Below are positions 48,601-60,359 of a stretch of 64,000 nucleotides of DNA, in pieces. The position numbers were made by a program, and so were the translations under genes. Source of the stretch: Lonicera japonica. Lineage: Eukaryota > Streptophyta > Magnoliopsida > Dipsacales > Caprifoliaceae. Under the pieces are notes generated by a model, which did not search any database, had not been told where the DNA came from, and saw nothing but the letters and a program-made list of their open reading frames with translations. How positions within the stretch are numbered: position 1 is the first letter of the stretch; each line of letters opens with the position of its first letter. The stretch lies in NCBI GenBank assembly GCA_021464415.1, contig CM038470.1:40294099-40358098 (forward strand), written 5' to 3'.

Positions 48601-51600
48601 ATCTCCCACTTAGACTCAAAGCCATGTAGCTTTGCATCTCACTCCCATTCCCTCAATGTGAACATGTGTTTTCCCTTCTTATGAATCCTCGGCTCTTTCG
48701 AGTTCGCAACGGTTATACTATTATCAAAATAATGTGAAATAACTTATAACACTGAAGGTGCCACATCTAGATTCATTTGGAAGTTCTTGAGCCAAACCGC
48801 CTCCTTAGCTGCTTCTAAAGTAGCCACATATTCAGCTTTCATGGTGCAGTAAGCAATGCATGACTACTTGATACTCCTCCAACTAATGACTCCACCTCTT
48901 AGAGTAAACACATAACCTGAAGTTGACTTTCTGGATTCTTAACTTCTGACCAAAAATCCTTGTCTATGTATCCAACAGGTACTAGACTGTTTGCCTGGTA
49001 AACCAACATAAAATCTTGAGTCCTTTTACGGTACTTAAGTATATGTTTTACCTCAATCTAGTTCTTTTTCCCTGGATTAGACTGATATCTATTAATCATA
49101 CCAAGGTAAAGCAAAATGTCTGGTCTAGTACACAATATAGTATACATGAGGCTTCCCACTGCCGAAGCATAAGGAACTCCCCTCATCCTCTCTATCTCAT
49201 CATGTGTCTTATGACATTGATCTTAGATATAGTGATTCCATACCTAAAAAGGGAGAAACCCTTTCTTGGAATCTTGTATACTAACACTGGTAAGAATTGA
49301 ATCGACGTAAGTACATTGGATAAGCCCAACATCCTATTTTTCCAATCTTGCATAAGCTTAATACCAAGGATGTGACGGGCTTTTCTTAAGCCCTTCATAT
49401 CGAATTGACTTGTTAACCATACCCTCACTGAAGTTAATATTCACATATTGCTTCTAATAAGTAAGATATTATCCGCATACAATACCTATAATACCACCGT
49501 GCTTCGGCTGCGCCTTTTGTACACACAAGACTCATCTGAACATTGATCAAAACAAAAAGATTTGATTGCATGGTCAAAAAGGATGTTCCAAGATCTAGAT
49601 ACTCGCTTAAGCCCATAAATGGGCTTCTTGAGCTTGCACAACATATGCTCTTGGCCCTTTGCTATGAATCCTTTCGGTTGCATCATATAGATGCTTTTAT
49701 CAAGATTTCTATTAAGAAAACCTGTTTTGACATCCATTTGCCAAATCTCGTAATCAAGATGAGCTGAATGGATAAGAGAATCCGAATAGACTTTGGCATG
49801 GCTACCGGCGAAATGATTTCCTCATAATCGATCCTCTTCTTTCTGAGTGAACCTTTTAGCAACAAGCCTTGCCTTAAGCCCGTTTGATCCTCTCTGTCTC
49901 TTATATACCTACTTACATCCAATAGGTTTTATCCCTTCAAGTGGTTTCACAAGATCCCAGACTTTGTTAGAGTACATGGACTCCATTTCAAATTTTATAA
50001 CCGTTTGCTATTTTCTGTATCTTTATCTTGAAGTACTTCATTGTAGTTAAAAAGGGTTCATTTCTTATTCATCAGGGACCTTGTCATAAGTCTCTCCCAA
50101 GAACATAAAACGACTAGGTTGACGAACAACCCTCCCACTACGACGAGGCACTACTTGTGTTTGTGTACATTGTGCAAATATTTAACATACTAACTCACTA
50201 TCCACACGTTGTGCTGGTTCATGAACCTACGTATTAGTGATTTGTTCAAGATGTGCACAATACTAGCAATCCTCTTACTACGATGAGGTAATGGAATGTC
50301 GATATCCATTTAATGTGGTATTTCCTCTTGTACTAAAGGTATAGACGAATTGTGCCCTATTTTTCTCTCCTCTCATTTCCAATACAACAACGCTACTCTT
50401 GCGCTTATGGTCCATGATATAATCGTCTTCTAAGAATTTGGCATTGATAACAATAACCTTACATTCTCGAGGATTGTAAAATAAACCACGCTTGGTTCCC
50501 TTTGGATATGCAACAAAGAAATACACTTCTATTCTTGATTCCAACTAATCTACATTACCTTTCAGCACGTATGCTGGACTACCTCATCCCGAATATGCTG
50601 TAAATTGGGCTTACGCCCGGTCTACAATTCTATGGGTGTAGTAGGTACTGACTTTGATGGTACCAAGTTCAGAATATATCCAGTTATTTCTAAAGTATAT
50701 CCCCAAAAAGAATAAGGTAGGTCTGAATAACTCATCATAGATCTTACCATTTCTATAAGAGTTTTATTCCTTCTTTCTGCTACACCATCATGATGTGGCA
50801 TCTCCGGTGAGACAATTGGGATGCAATTCCATTCTCTAATAAGTATTCCTTGAACTCTCCCAAGAGGTATTCACCACTACGATCTGATCATAGTGCCTTG
50901 ATACATTTTTCTAGACGCTTCTCCGTTTCTTTCTTGAATTCTTCGAATTTCTCAAAGACCTCAAACTTACGTCACATTAAGTAAATGTATCAGAGTGAAC
51001 CAATTTTAATTGTTCTTTAGCGTTATTGCCTTTTGCCGAGAATAATCTCTTAGTCATTTTACCTTCTAAACAGGATTCAAAAATTGGAAATACCTCAAAG
51101 GATTCAAAAATTGGAAATGCCTCCACTTCCAATGAACCTAATGGTCCATTTTCGACCAGTTTTTGAATTCTTTTTAGATTAATATGACCAAGGCGTAAGT
51201 GCCAAAAATACATTTGGTTCATTTTGAAGGTTTCTTTCTCTTAATTGGTAAACTATTAATGCTATTCAATTCACTCAGTTGTAGTACTGACAAGTCAGGA
51301 TTAATAATGTAAAGATCAATCACTAATATACTAGAACAAACAAGCTATTTATTTTTTCTAACGATAACTGATTTATCATTAAAATAAACAAAACATTTGT
51401 CCTCAATCAATCTAGAAATAGAAATCAAATTCCTTCTAATGGAAGATACATATAGACATTCCTTCATCATTAATACCCTATTCTGACTAGACTGAAGATA
51501 AATATCTTCTACTGCAACTGTTACCACATTCGTAGCTGCCCACATGTAATTTTTTTTCTATTTTTAAGTTGTCTGGTTTCCTGGAACCACTGCAAAGTAT

Positions 51601-52109
51601 TGCAGACATAATTAGTGACTCCCGAATCTAAACACCAGGTATTGGTAGATCGGACCACTAAACACGATACAAAAATAAATAGATAAAATTTACATATATT
51701 GTTATAACGGTTTAGGAAACTAGGACAATCTTTCTTCAAATGATCTTTCTACTGACAGTGAAAACACTAGCCCATAGGCTTTTTCACTCCTCCTAGAGGT
51801 TCAGTGATTGTTGCACGCACTGCTCCTTGTGGGACTATAGTTTATGCATTCTTCTTCTTCATTTCTTGCTTTTGGGCATAGAAGTTGAAGCTTTCTCAAC
51901 CACTAGAGTACTAGGCAGCTTACCAAGGAGTTCCTCAACTGCTTGGAATTCTTTAAGAAGTTCCAACAATGAATAAAGCTTATTCATGTTGTAATTCTGT
52001 CAGAATCCCTTAAATAAATCCAGCAGCAACTAGAGAACGATATCGACCTGAGTTTCCCCATCGATTTCAACCCCAAAGATCTCTTAGTTCATTCAGAAGA
52101 CCAATCTGA
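48601..52109 (-). pseudogene. copia Y internal region, copy 1 (gag-pol remnants)
   Basis: In minus sense the order is gag C-terminus, zinc knuckle (51766-51725, CFHCQ-stop-KDHLKKDC), protease CLDSGVTNYVCNT (DSG at 51628-51620), pre-integrase MYFWHLRLGHINLKRIQ (51222-50977), integrase fragments, reverse transcriptase with VDVKTGFLN-type and YGLKR segments (49737-49486), a catalytic box reading YADN at 49479-49468, and RNase H with KAEYVA near 48830. Frames change many times. Relative to copy 2 it has lost 83 bp of integrase (near 50988), gained a 26-bp tandem duplication (51066-51117), and lacks about 2.2 kb of leader and gag. It is not functional. Confidence 0.88.
51725..51766 (-). pseudogene. 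Zinc knuckle of copy 1 with stop codon
   Basis: CX2CX4HX4C spacing is intact, but the codon after CFHCQ is TAG (51751-51749). Copy 2 has the same stop at 56812-56810. Confidence 0.85.
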
Positions 52110-53594
52110 TTGAGACATAAATACAGGATCGTTTGATATTGCGTATAGATTGAACAAACAAATTTTGCTAAAACCCTATAAGAATAAAAGGATTTCACCT
52201 TTGTGGATCATGTAGAGGGTCCATATGAGGAGACTAGGGTTTGAAAGGATCAGATTGCGATTTGGTCAGATTTTTATAATTCTCGCTAGGCTGCGAAAAT
52301 TGATTGTTTTCGCCACTGAAACGACTTCTGATCGTCGTGATTTTTTGTGTAATTATAATAACTTTGCATTTTGAACGACATATCCAAAAATCAGCCCAAT
52401 CCAACGGTGAGATCAAAAGTTACGATTGATTTACGACTGCTGTGCTGAAAACCTAAAGATCTTCTATCGTATTCCTTCCGCCATCAAATCTTGCACCGAG
52501 TGTGGGCTACGGCATCACCAAGATTTTCTCCTCTCTCAATAGAACAAACCTTAACTCATGAGAATTATTGTTATTCTTATAAGAAGAGACAAGGCCGGCG
52601 TATATATAAGGTTACGATAGGGACCTTAAGGAGAAATAAGTGTTTGGGCTTCCTATGGAAAGTTGGAATCCTAATTCCACTATGAATTAGTTCCTTTCCA
52701 TAAATTATAATTCACACCACTAAAGAATTATAATTTCACTCACGTCCTTATCTCAAAATTATATTTCGAGCTCCTTATTATTAAATACTTATTATTAAAT
52801 ACTTATTATTCTCCCCACGTTAAGATTATAGATAACCGTCATTTAAATTAAATTACTGACAATTATATTTAAATGACTTCTTATTCCTTGAGCCAACCAC
52901 TTAACTTATTTTACATGTCGGATTAACATAATCCACCTGCAGGGTTTGACATGATAAAAACTTATAAGCTTCTCAAGGGGCTATCATCAATCCCTATAGC
53001 AGGACGTGGATTCTGTCAATAATTAATATTCATCATAAATATAGTGTCATCATCCAATTCACGAAGATTCTTGATCCATAAATGAATCTCACTCTTAATG
53101 AGTCAAAACAACAAACACTACATATATATGTCTATTAATTATTTCAAGATTAAGAGCATAAGTAATCATAATAACCATGGGATTTTAAATTGTTTTATAT
53201 AGTCAGTATAAAAACAATTAACCCAAACTGGTCCTATTCAATACACACAAAGTGTATTACCACAACAAGTTAAAACTATAACGTTTCCTGTAGTCAAGAT
53301 AGACTACTAAAACTTGTGCTACAATCCTACCGATGGGTGTCCAATTCCATCTAAGACTGTGAACCATTAAACTTATATTCCACAAGAACCGATGATATGA
53401 AATTCTGTGTGTAAGCTATACTCTACACACCAAATCATCTACTATATGGAATAAAAAACACACATGCACAATATTTAAATAAATAATATAATGCAACCAT
53501 TATCCATAAAGATTCTCATTAAAATAGCAAAACTAAGTTTATAACTTATCCAAATCAATAAGAAAAGTATGGATTTTAGTATATCATTCTAACA
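52110..53594 (-). repeat. LTR B, shared by both internal copies
   Basis: It aligns throughout with LTR A and LTR C. The left edge is damaged (TGAGACATAAAT instead of TGATGGAGACAT). The right edge CTAACA is followed by the polypurine complement ATCTCTCACTT. It has a 16-bp local duplication around 52785-52810 (TTAAATACTTATTA). It serves as the 5' LTR for copy 1 and the 3' LTR for copy 2. Confidence 0.88.
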
Positions 53595-56500
53595 ATCTCT
53601 CACTTAGACTCAAAGCCATGCATCTATGCATCTCACTCCTATTCCCTCAACGTCAACACTCTATGTGTTTTCCCTTCTTATGAATCTTCGGCTCTTTCGA
53701 GTTCTCAACTGTTTCACTATTATCAAAATAAAGTGAAATAGCTTATAACACTGAAGGTGCCACATCTAGATTCATATGGAAGTTCCTGAGCCAAACCCCT
53801 GCCTTAGCTGCTTCTAAAGCAGCCACATATTCGGCTTTCATGGTGGAGTCAGAAATGCATAACTGCTTGATACTCCTCCATCTAATGACTCCACCTCCTA
53901 GAGTAAATACATAACCTGAAGTTGACTTTCTGGAATCCTAACTTCTGACTAAAAAACCTTGTCTGTGTATCCAACAGGTACTAGACAGTTTCCCTGGTAA
54001 ACCAGCATAAAATCTTGAGTCCTTTTAAGGTACTTAAGTATATGTTTTACCGCAGTCTAGTGTTCTTTCCCTAGATTAGACTGATATCTGCTAACCATAC
54101 CAACGGTAAAGCAAATGTCTGGTCTAGTACACAATATAGCATACATGAGGCTTCCCACTGCCGAAGCATAAGGAACTCCCCTCATCCTCTCGATCTCATC
54201 ATGTGTTTTATGACATTGATCTTGGATGGAGTGATTCCATACCTAAAAAGGGAGAAACCTTTTCTTGGAATCTTGTATACTAACTTTGGCAAGAATTGTA
54301 TCGACGTAAGTACTTTGGATAAGCCCAACATCCTATTTTTCCATTCTTGCATAAGCTTAATACCAGGGATGTGACTGGCTTCTCCTAAGCCCTTCATATC
54401 GAACTGATTTGTTAACCATACCCTCACTGAAGTTAATATTCACATATTGCTTCCAATAAGTAAGATATTATCCACATACAATACCTGGAATACCACCGCG
54501 CTTTCGTTGCGCCTTTTGTACACACAACACTCATCCGAACATTAATCAAAACCAAAAGATTTGATTGCACGGTCAAAACAGATGTCTCAAGATCTAGACA
54601 CTTGCTTAAGCCCATGAATGGGCTTCTTAAGCTAGCACAACATATGCTCTTGGCCCTTTGCTATGAATCTTTCTGGTTGCATCATATAGATGTTTTTATC
54701 AAGACTTCCATTAAGAAAACCTGTCTTGACATCCACTTGCCAAATCTCGTAATCAAGATGAGCCACAATGGATAAGAGAATCCGAATAGACTTTAGCATG
54801 GCTACCGGCGAAAAAGGTTTCATCATAATCGATCCCCTTCTTTCTGAGTGAACCCTTTTAGCAACAAGCCTTGATTTAAGCCCGTCTAATCCTCTCTACC
54901 TCTTATATATCCACTTGTATCCGATAGGTTTTATCCCTTCAGGTGGTTTTACAAGATCCCAGACTTTGTTAGAGTACATGGACTCCATTTCAGATTTCAT
55001 AACCCTTTGCCATTTTTTGTATCTTTATCTTGAAGTACTTCATTGTAGTTAAAAATGGTTTGTTTCTTATTCATCAGGGACCTTGTCATAAGACTCTCCC
55101 AAGAACATAAAACGACTAGGTTGACGAACAACCCTCCCACTACGACGAGGCACTACTTGTGTTTGTGTACATTGTGCAAATATTTAACATACTAACTCAC
55201 TATCCACACGTTGTGCTGGTTCATGAACCTACGTATTAGTGATTTGTTCAAGATGTACACAAGCATCGGCAATCCTCCCATTACAACGAGGTAATAGAAT
55301 GTCGATATCCATTTACTGTGGTATTTCCTCTTGTACTAAAGGTATAGACGAATTGTTCCCTATTTTTCTCTCATCTTCTTTCCACTACAACAACACTATT
55401 TCTAGGCTTATAGTCTATGATATAATCCTCTTCTAAGAATCTGGCATTGATAATAACAACATTATATTCTTGAGGATTATTAAATAAACCATGTTTGGTT
55501 CCTTTTGGATATACAACAAAGAAACACATTTTCATTCTTGATTCCAACTTATTCGAATTACCTTTCAGCACATGTGCTGGACTACCCCATACCCGAGTAT
55601 GCCGCAGACTAGGCTTACGCCCAAGTCCACAATTCTATGGGTGTAATAGGTACTGAATTTGATGGTACCAAGTTTAGAATATATGCAGCTATTTCTAAAG
55701 CATATCCCCAAAAAGAATCAGGTAGGTCTGAATAACTCATCATAGATCTTACCATTTCTATAAGAGTCTTATACCTTCTTTCTACTACACCATCATGCTA
55801 TGGCATCCCCGGTGCAGACAACTGAGATGTAATCTCATTCTCTAATAAGTATTCCTTGAACTCTCCCAAGAGGAATTCACCACCACAATCTGATCGTGGT
55901 GATTTGATACATTTTCCTAGACGCTTCTCCGTTTCTGCCTTGAATTCTTTAAATTTTTCAAAGACTTCAGACTTACGTCGCATTAAGTAAATGTATCTAT
56001 ACTTTAAATAATCATCTACAAATGTGATGAAATACTCAAAGCCTCCTCTAGTCTAGACATTCATGTGACCATGCAAATCAGAGTGAACCAGTTTTAACTG
56101 TTCTTTAGCGCTATTGCCTTTTGCCGAGAATGATCTCTTAGTCATTTTTCCTTCTAAACAGGATTCGCAAACTGGAAGTGCCTCCACTTCCAATGAACCT
56201 AATGGTCCATTTTCGACCAGTTTTTGAATTCTTTTTAGATTAATATGACCAAGGCGTAAGTGCCAAAAATACATTTGGTTCATTTTGAAGGTTCCTTTCT
56301 CTTAATTGGTAAACTATTAATGCTATTCAATTCACTCGGTTATAGTATTGACAAGTCAGGATTTAATAATGTAAAGATTAATCACTAATGTATCAGAACA
56401 AACAAACTATTTATTTTTTCTAATGATAACTGATTTATCATTAAAATAAACAAAATATTTGTCCTCAACCAATCTAGAAATAGAAATCAAATTCCTTCTA

Positions 56501-57230
56501 ATGGAAGATATATATATATATTCCTTAATCATTAATATCCTATTCTGACTAGACTGAAGATAAATATCTTCTACTGCAACTGTTGCCACATTCGTAGCTG
56601 CCCATATGTAAATTTTCTTTATTTTTAAGTTTTCTAGTTTCCTAGAACCCCTGTAAAGTATTGCAGACATGATTGTTGGCTCCCGAATCTACACACCAGG
56701 TATTGGTAGATCAGACCACTAAACAAGATACAACAACAAATAGATGAAATTTACATATGTTGTTATAACGGTTTAGGAAACAGGGACAATCTTTCTTCAA
56801 ATGTACTTTCTATTGACAGTGAAAACACTTGCCCATAGGCTTTTTCACTCCTCCTAAAGGTTCAGCGACTGTTGCACGCACTGCTCTTTGTGGGACTGCA
56901 GCTTATGCATTCTTCTTCTTCCTTTCTTGCTTTTGGGCAAAGAAGTTGAAGCTTTCTCAGCCACTAGAGTACTAGCCAGCTTACCAAGGAGTTCCTCAAC
57001 TGCTTGGAGTTCTTTAAGAAGTTCCAACAATGAATAAAGCTTATTCATGTTGTAATTCTGTCGGAATCCCTTAAATAAATCCAGCAGCAACTGGAGAACG
57101 ATATCGGCCTGAGTTTCCCCATCGATTTTAACTCCAAAGATCTCTTAGTTCATTCAGAAGACCGATCATCTTCAAAACAAGATCCTTAACTCGGGTTCCT
57201 TCAACAATAGTTGTGTTCACGAGGCCTTTC

Positions 57231-57897
57231 ATCGAAACCTACCTTGTGGCATGATTCTGATCCCCAAAAATATCTTCGAAGTTTAGCATTATGTCGTAGG
57301 CGGTGGCAAAAGACTAATGCTAATTTTGTAGCACATTTGACAAAAATACCAGAATGTAAAACCACGCCATCTCATCAGCTTTTTTCCACCTCCGGCAAGC
57401 GCGGGTTTCCTCATCGGTCTCCCCCTTACCAGGTTTTGCTGGATAAGACTCAATGAGCACAAACTTGTACTCTTTAACACTAAGCACAATGTTAAAGTTC
57501 CATTTTTTTGTCAATATAATTAGGTCCAATCAATTTGTTATAGTTGAGAGTAATTATAAGTGTTATCGAAACCTGCCTTGCGGCATGATCCTGATCCCCA
57601 AAAATATCTTTGAGGTTCAGCATTATGTCGTCGGCGGTGGCAAAAGACTAATGCTAATGTTGTAGCACATTTGACAAAAATGCCAGAATGTAAAACCACG
57701 CCATCTCATCAGCCTTTTTCCACCTCCGGCAAACCTGAGTTTCCTCATCGGTCGCCCCCTTACCAGGTTCTACAGGACAAGACTCAATGAGCACAAACTT
57801 GTACTCTTTAACAATAAGCACAATGTTCAAGTCCCTTTTTCAGTCAATATAATTAGTTACAATCAATTTGTTTTAGTTGAGAATAATTAAAAGTGGA
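57231..57897 (-). repeat. 334-bp direct tandem duplication within gag
   Basis: Units 57231-57564 and 57565-57897 both begin ATCGAAACCTRCCTTG and share GTGGCAAAAGACTAATGC and CACGCCATCTCATCAGC. On the minus strand each encodes the gag segment WKKADEMAWFYILVFLSN or its relative. The unit differences suggest an old duplication. It is absent from the truncated copy 1, which does not reach this far. Confidence 0.9.
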
Positions 57898-58280
57898 TCG
57901 AAAGAGTTTGGCATTTTAAAACTTAAGAATCACATACAAATTATGATGGACAATAATAACTTTGAACACATATTTTAAATATGGTACCCTCTACCATTTC
58001 AAAAAGCATTCGCCAGCCGTCTAAGACTTTGAACAATATGCTCCGTTAGTGAGGTCGTCTATTATTCATTATTTTTTAGACAGATGTAAACCTATTAAAT
58101 TTTACTATCTAGACAATACCTTATTGTCAAGCAATACATACTATATAGACAATCATTTATTGTCAAGTAAAATTTAAATAGCTGACTTCCTTTGGTCCTA
58201 CAAATAATAGTAGAGACTCAATTGGAGAGCATACTATTATTTATATCTAAGTGTATACCATCATTTAATTTTGTCCAAGG

Positions 58281-58452
58281 ATTCTGCAATTTATTCTTTC
58301 CGATATGGAGGTGAGCACTAAAACCCACACGAAAAATAAATCACATCATTTAAAATTATCAGTCAGTGAAATTTGTACAATGATTCTGCAATATATTCTT
58401 TTACGATATGGAGGTGAGCACTATAACATACACGAAGAATAAATTACATCAT
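58281..58452. repeat. Short direct duplication (about 102-bp period) in the leader
   Basis: ATTCTGCAATTTATTCTTTC at 58281 and ATTCTGCAATATATTCTTTT at 58383 start two related segments. Both contain GATATGGAGGTGAGCACT. Confidence 0.75.
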
Positions 58453-59349
58453 CTACAAAGTAATGATGGAGACCGTGGAATTTTTATGTGAAAAAATCCC
58501 TCACCCACTTAGTATTTAAAGCATTATTTTCTGAGAGTTAAGAAAATTTTATATTAAATTCTAGTCAACTAAAATACAAGGGTATGAAATATAAAAGACA
58601 TGTGCAATAAAATTATTTTGCTGCTTTTCTTAAAACAAAATTATATTTTTCAATTACGCAAAATTTATATTTATATACCCTTTTTTAATTTGACAAGAAT
58701 TAAATATAAAATAAAAGGTGATCTAGGTATGGTCATGTATCCATGTTGTCCAAAATTATAAGGAAACCTAATAATTAAACACATATGACCAACACACAAT
58801 CACACAAAGCATTAAACCATTCAATAATAAGAATAATTAAATCCCTGCTATTATGGTCCAAGCTTCATCATCCCTAGTCCGTTGAAAAACCTGTCACGAC
58901 CTACGTCGCCACTTCACTGACTATGTCAGGAATCAACCTTGGTGGAAACACATTCTTCAACATTCTTCGTTAAAGAAACTGTAATCTTAGATACAAAGGT
59001 TCTATGCCTCCATTTAAGGAGTTCACACATAAACTATTATATCTAAATTGTAAATAAAATTACATAGATCTTATGTCTCCTTTTAAGGAGTTCACAAATC
59101 TGATCTAAATTTAATTTACAACCATGAGTAAAACCCAAATCATCATACACATTAAAATTAACCACAAATAAAAACATCGTGGGATCCAATCACATAAAAT
59201 ATAATTATGTGACCATAATAGCAGGACAAGAACACTGTAAAACAAAGGTTAGCGAGTTCTACGTTCTATCCAACAACAATAAGCATGAATAGATTTAACT
59301 GGACAACATGGCTAGTTCAATCCGTACGCAGTATCAAAGAAAACCAATC

Positions 59350-59363
59350 GTTCTGATACCAAT
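59350..59363 (-). promoter_or_regulatory. Primer-binding site of copia Y copy 2
   Basis: On the minus strand the LTR end CCATCA is followed by ATTGGTATCAGAACG, which matches the methionine-tRNA primer site except at its end. Confidence 0.88.
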
Positions 59364-59975
59364 TGATGGAGACATAAATACAGGATCGGTTGATTTTGCG
59401 TATAGATTGAACAAAAAAACTTTTGCTAACACCCTATAAGAATAAATGAATTTCACCTTTGTGGATCATGTAGAGGATCCATATGAGGAGACTAGGGTTT
59501 GAAAGCATCAAATTATGATTTGGTCAGATTTTTATAATTCTCGTTGGGCTGTGAAAATTAATTGTTTTTGTAATACCCCGTGTTCCTTTTTCCACGTTGA
59601 CCTCCTCTTAAGCCCGGTATGGCTTAATCTCCGTCTGAGAGCGAGCATTGGAACCCGTGCCCTTCGTACTAGACCGGATAGTTCTAGTATGTCATGTTAG
59701 TTATATTTAGTTTGACGGAGTGATCGTTACGTTATTCGGATGGTTCAGGTTGAAACCAAAGCGTAAATCGCGTGTTTCGACTTTTCGCGATTCGTAGATT
59801 TCTAGCCAACTTTGAGAGGTCATAAATTCTTCATCCGATATCCAAATGACTCTCTGTTTTTGGACACGTCTTCATTTCTTTTCCCTCTACAACTTTGGTG
59901 TTTGGGCCGAGTCGAGATTCAACCGTTTCGAGGTCCGTTTCGGCCTCATAAAGTCATTTGCTGTTGCAGTGACTT

Positions 59976-60052
59976 CCATGATCGATCATGGTCATCCATA
60001 GAATTCCAGAATGCTTCATGATCGATCATGGGGGACCCATGATCGATCATGG
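59976..60052. repeat. Three copies of the 16-bp palindrome
   Basis: CCATGATCGATCATGG occurs at 59976-59991 and 60037-60052, with a one-base variant at 60016-60031. The position in the LTR corresponds to the four copies at 18368-18465. The place of the fourth copy is occupied by CCATAGAATTCC. Confidence 0.9.
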
Positions 60053-60359
60053 TTCACCTATAAGTCGGTTTTGAGCGTTTTTAACCTGTTTTTAAGCCAT
60101 TTAACACCCCAAGCTCTTCATTTTCGAGCATCCAACTTAGAGAGGGAATAAGGAAGAGTCTAGAGAGCTCTAGAGAGACAGAGAGAAGAGATCATACACA
60201 TCTCTCATCTCCCATCCAAGATTTGAGTTCCGAATCGTTTTCTTCTTCACTATTCATCATCCTTCCCACTTTCTTCTTTCGTTGGAGCTTGCGTTGGAGC
60301 TAGGGCTTGGGCGGTACGGCTTCTACGCTTCATCAACTTACGGGTTCGGCTTGTCTAAG

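Larger units (their letters stand above)
53595..59363 (-). pseudogene. copia Y internal region, copy 2 (fullest copy)
   Basis: In minus sense there is a leader 59363 to about 57900, then gag with a 334-bp tandem duplication. The zinc knuckle is at 56827-56786 with a TAG inside. Protease CVDSGANNHVCNT (near 56690) is followed by a stop. Pre-integrase YFWHLRLGHINLKR ... CESCLEGKMTK is at 56283-56053, and an integrase part with RSDCGGEFLLGEF at 55983-55798. Reverse transcriptase has QVDVKTGFLNGSL (54826-54632) and a catalytic box YVDN (54478-54467). RNase H remains lie at 54180-53760. The polypurine tract adjoins LTR B. At least a dozen stops or frameshifts make it defective. Confidence 0.9.
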
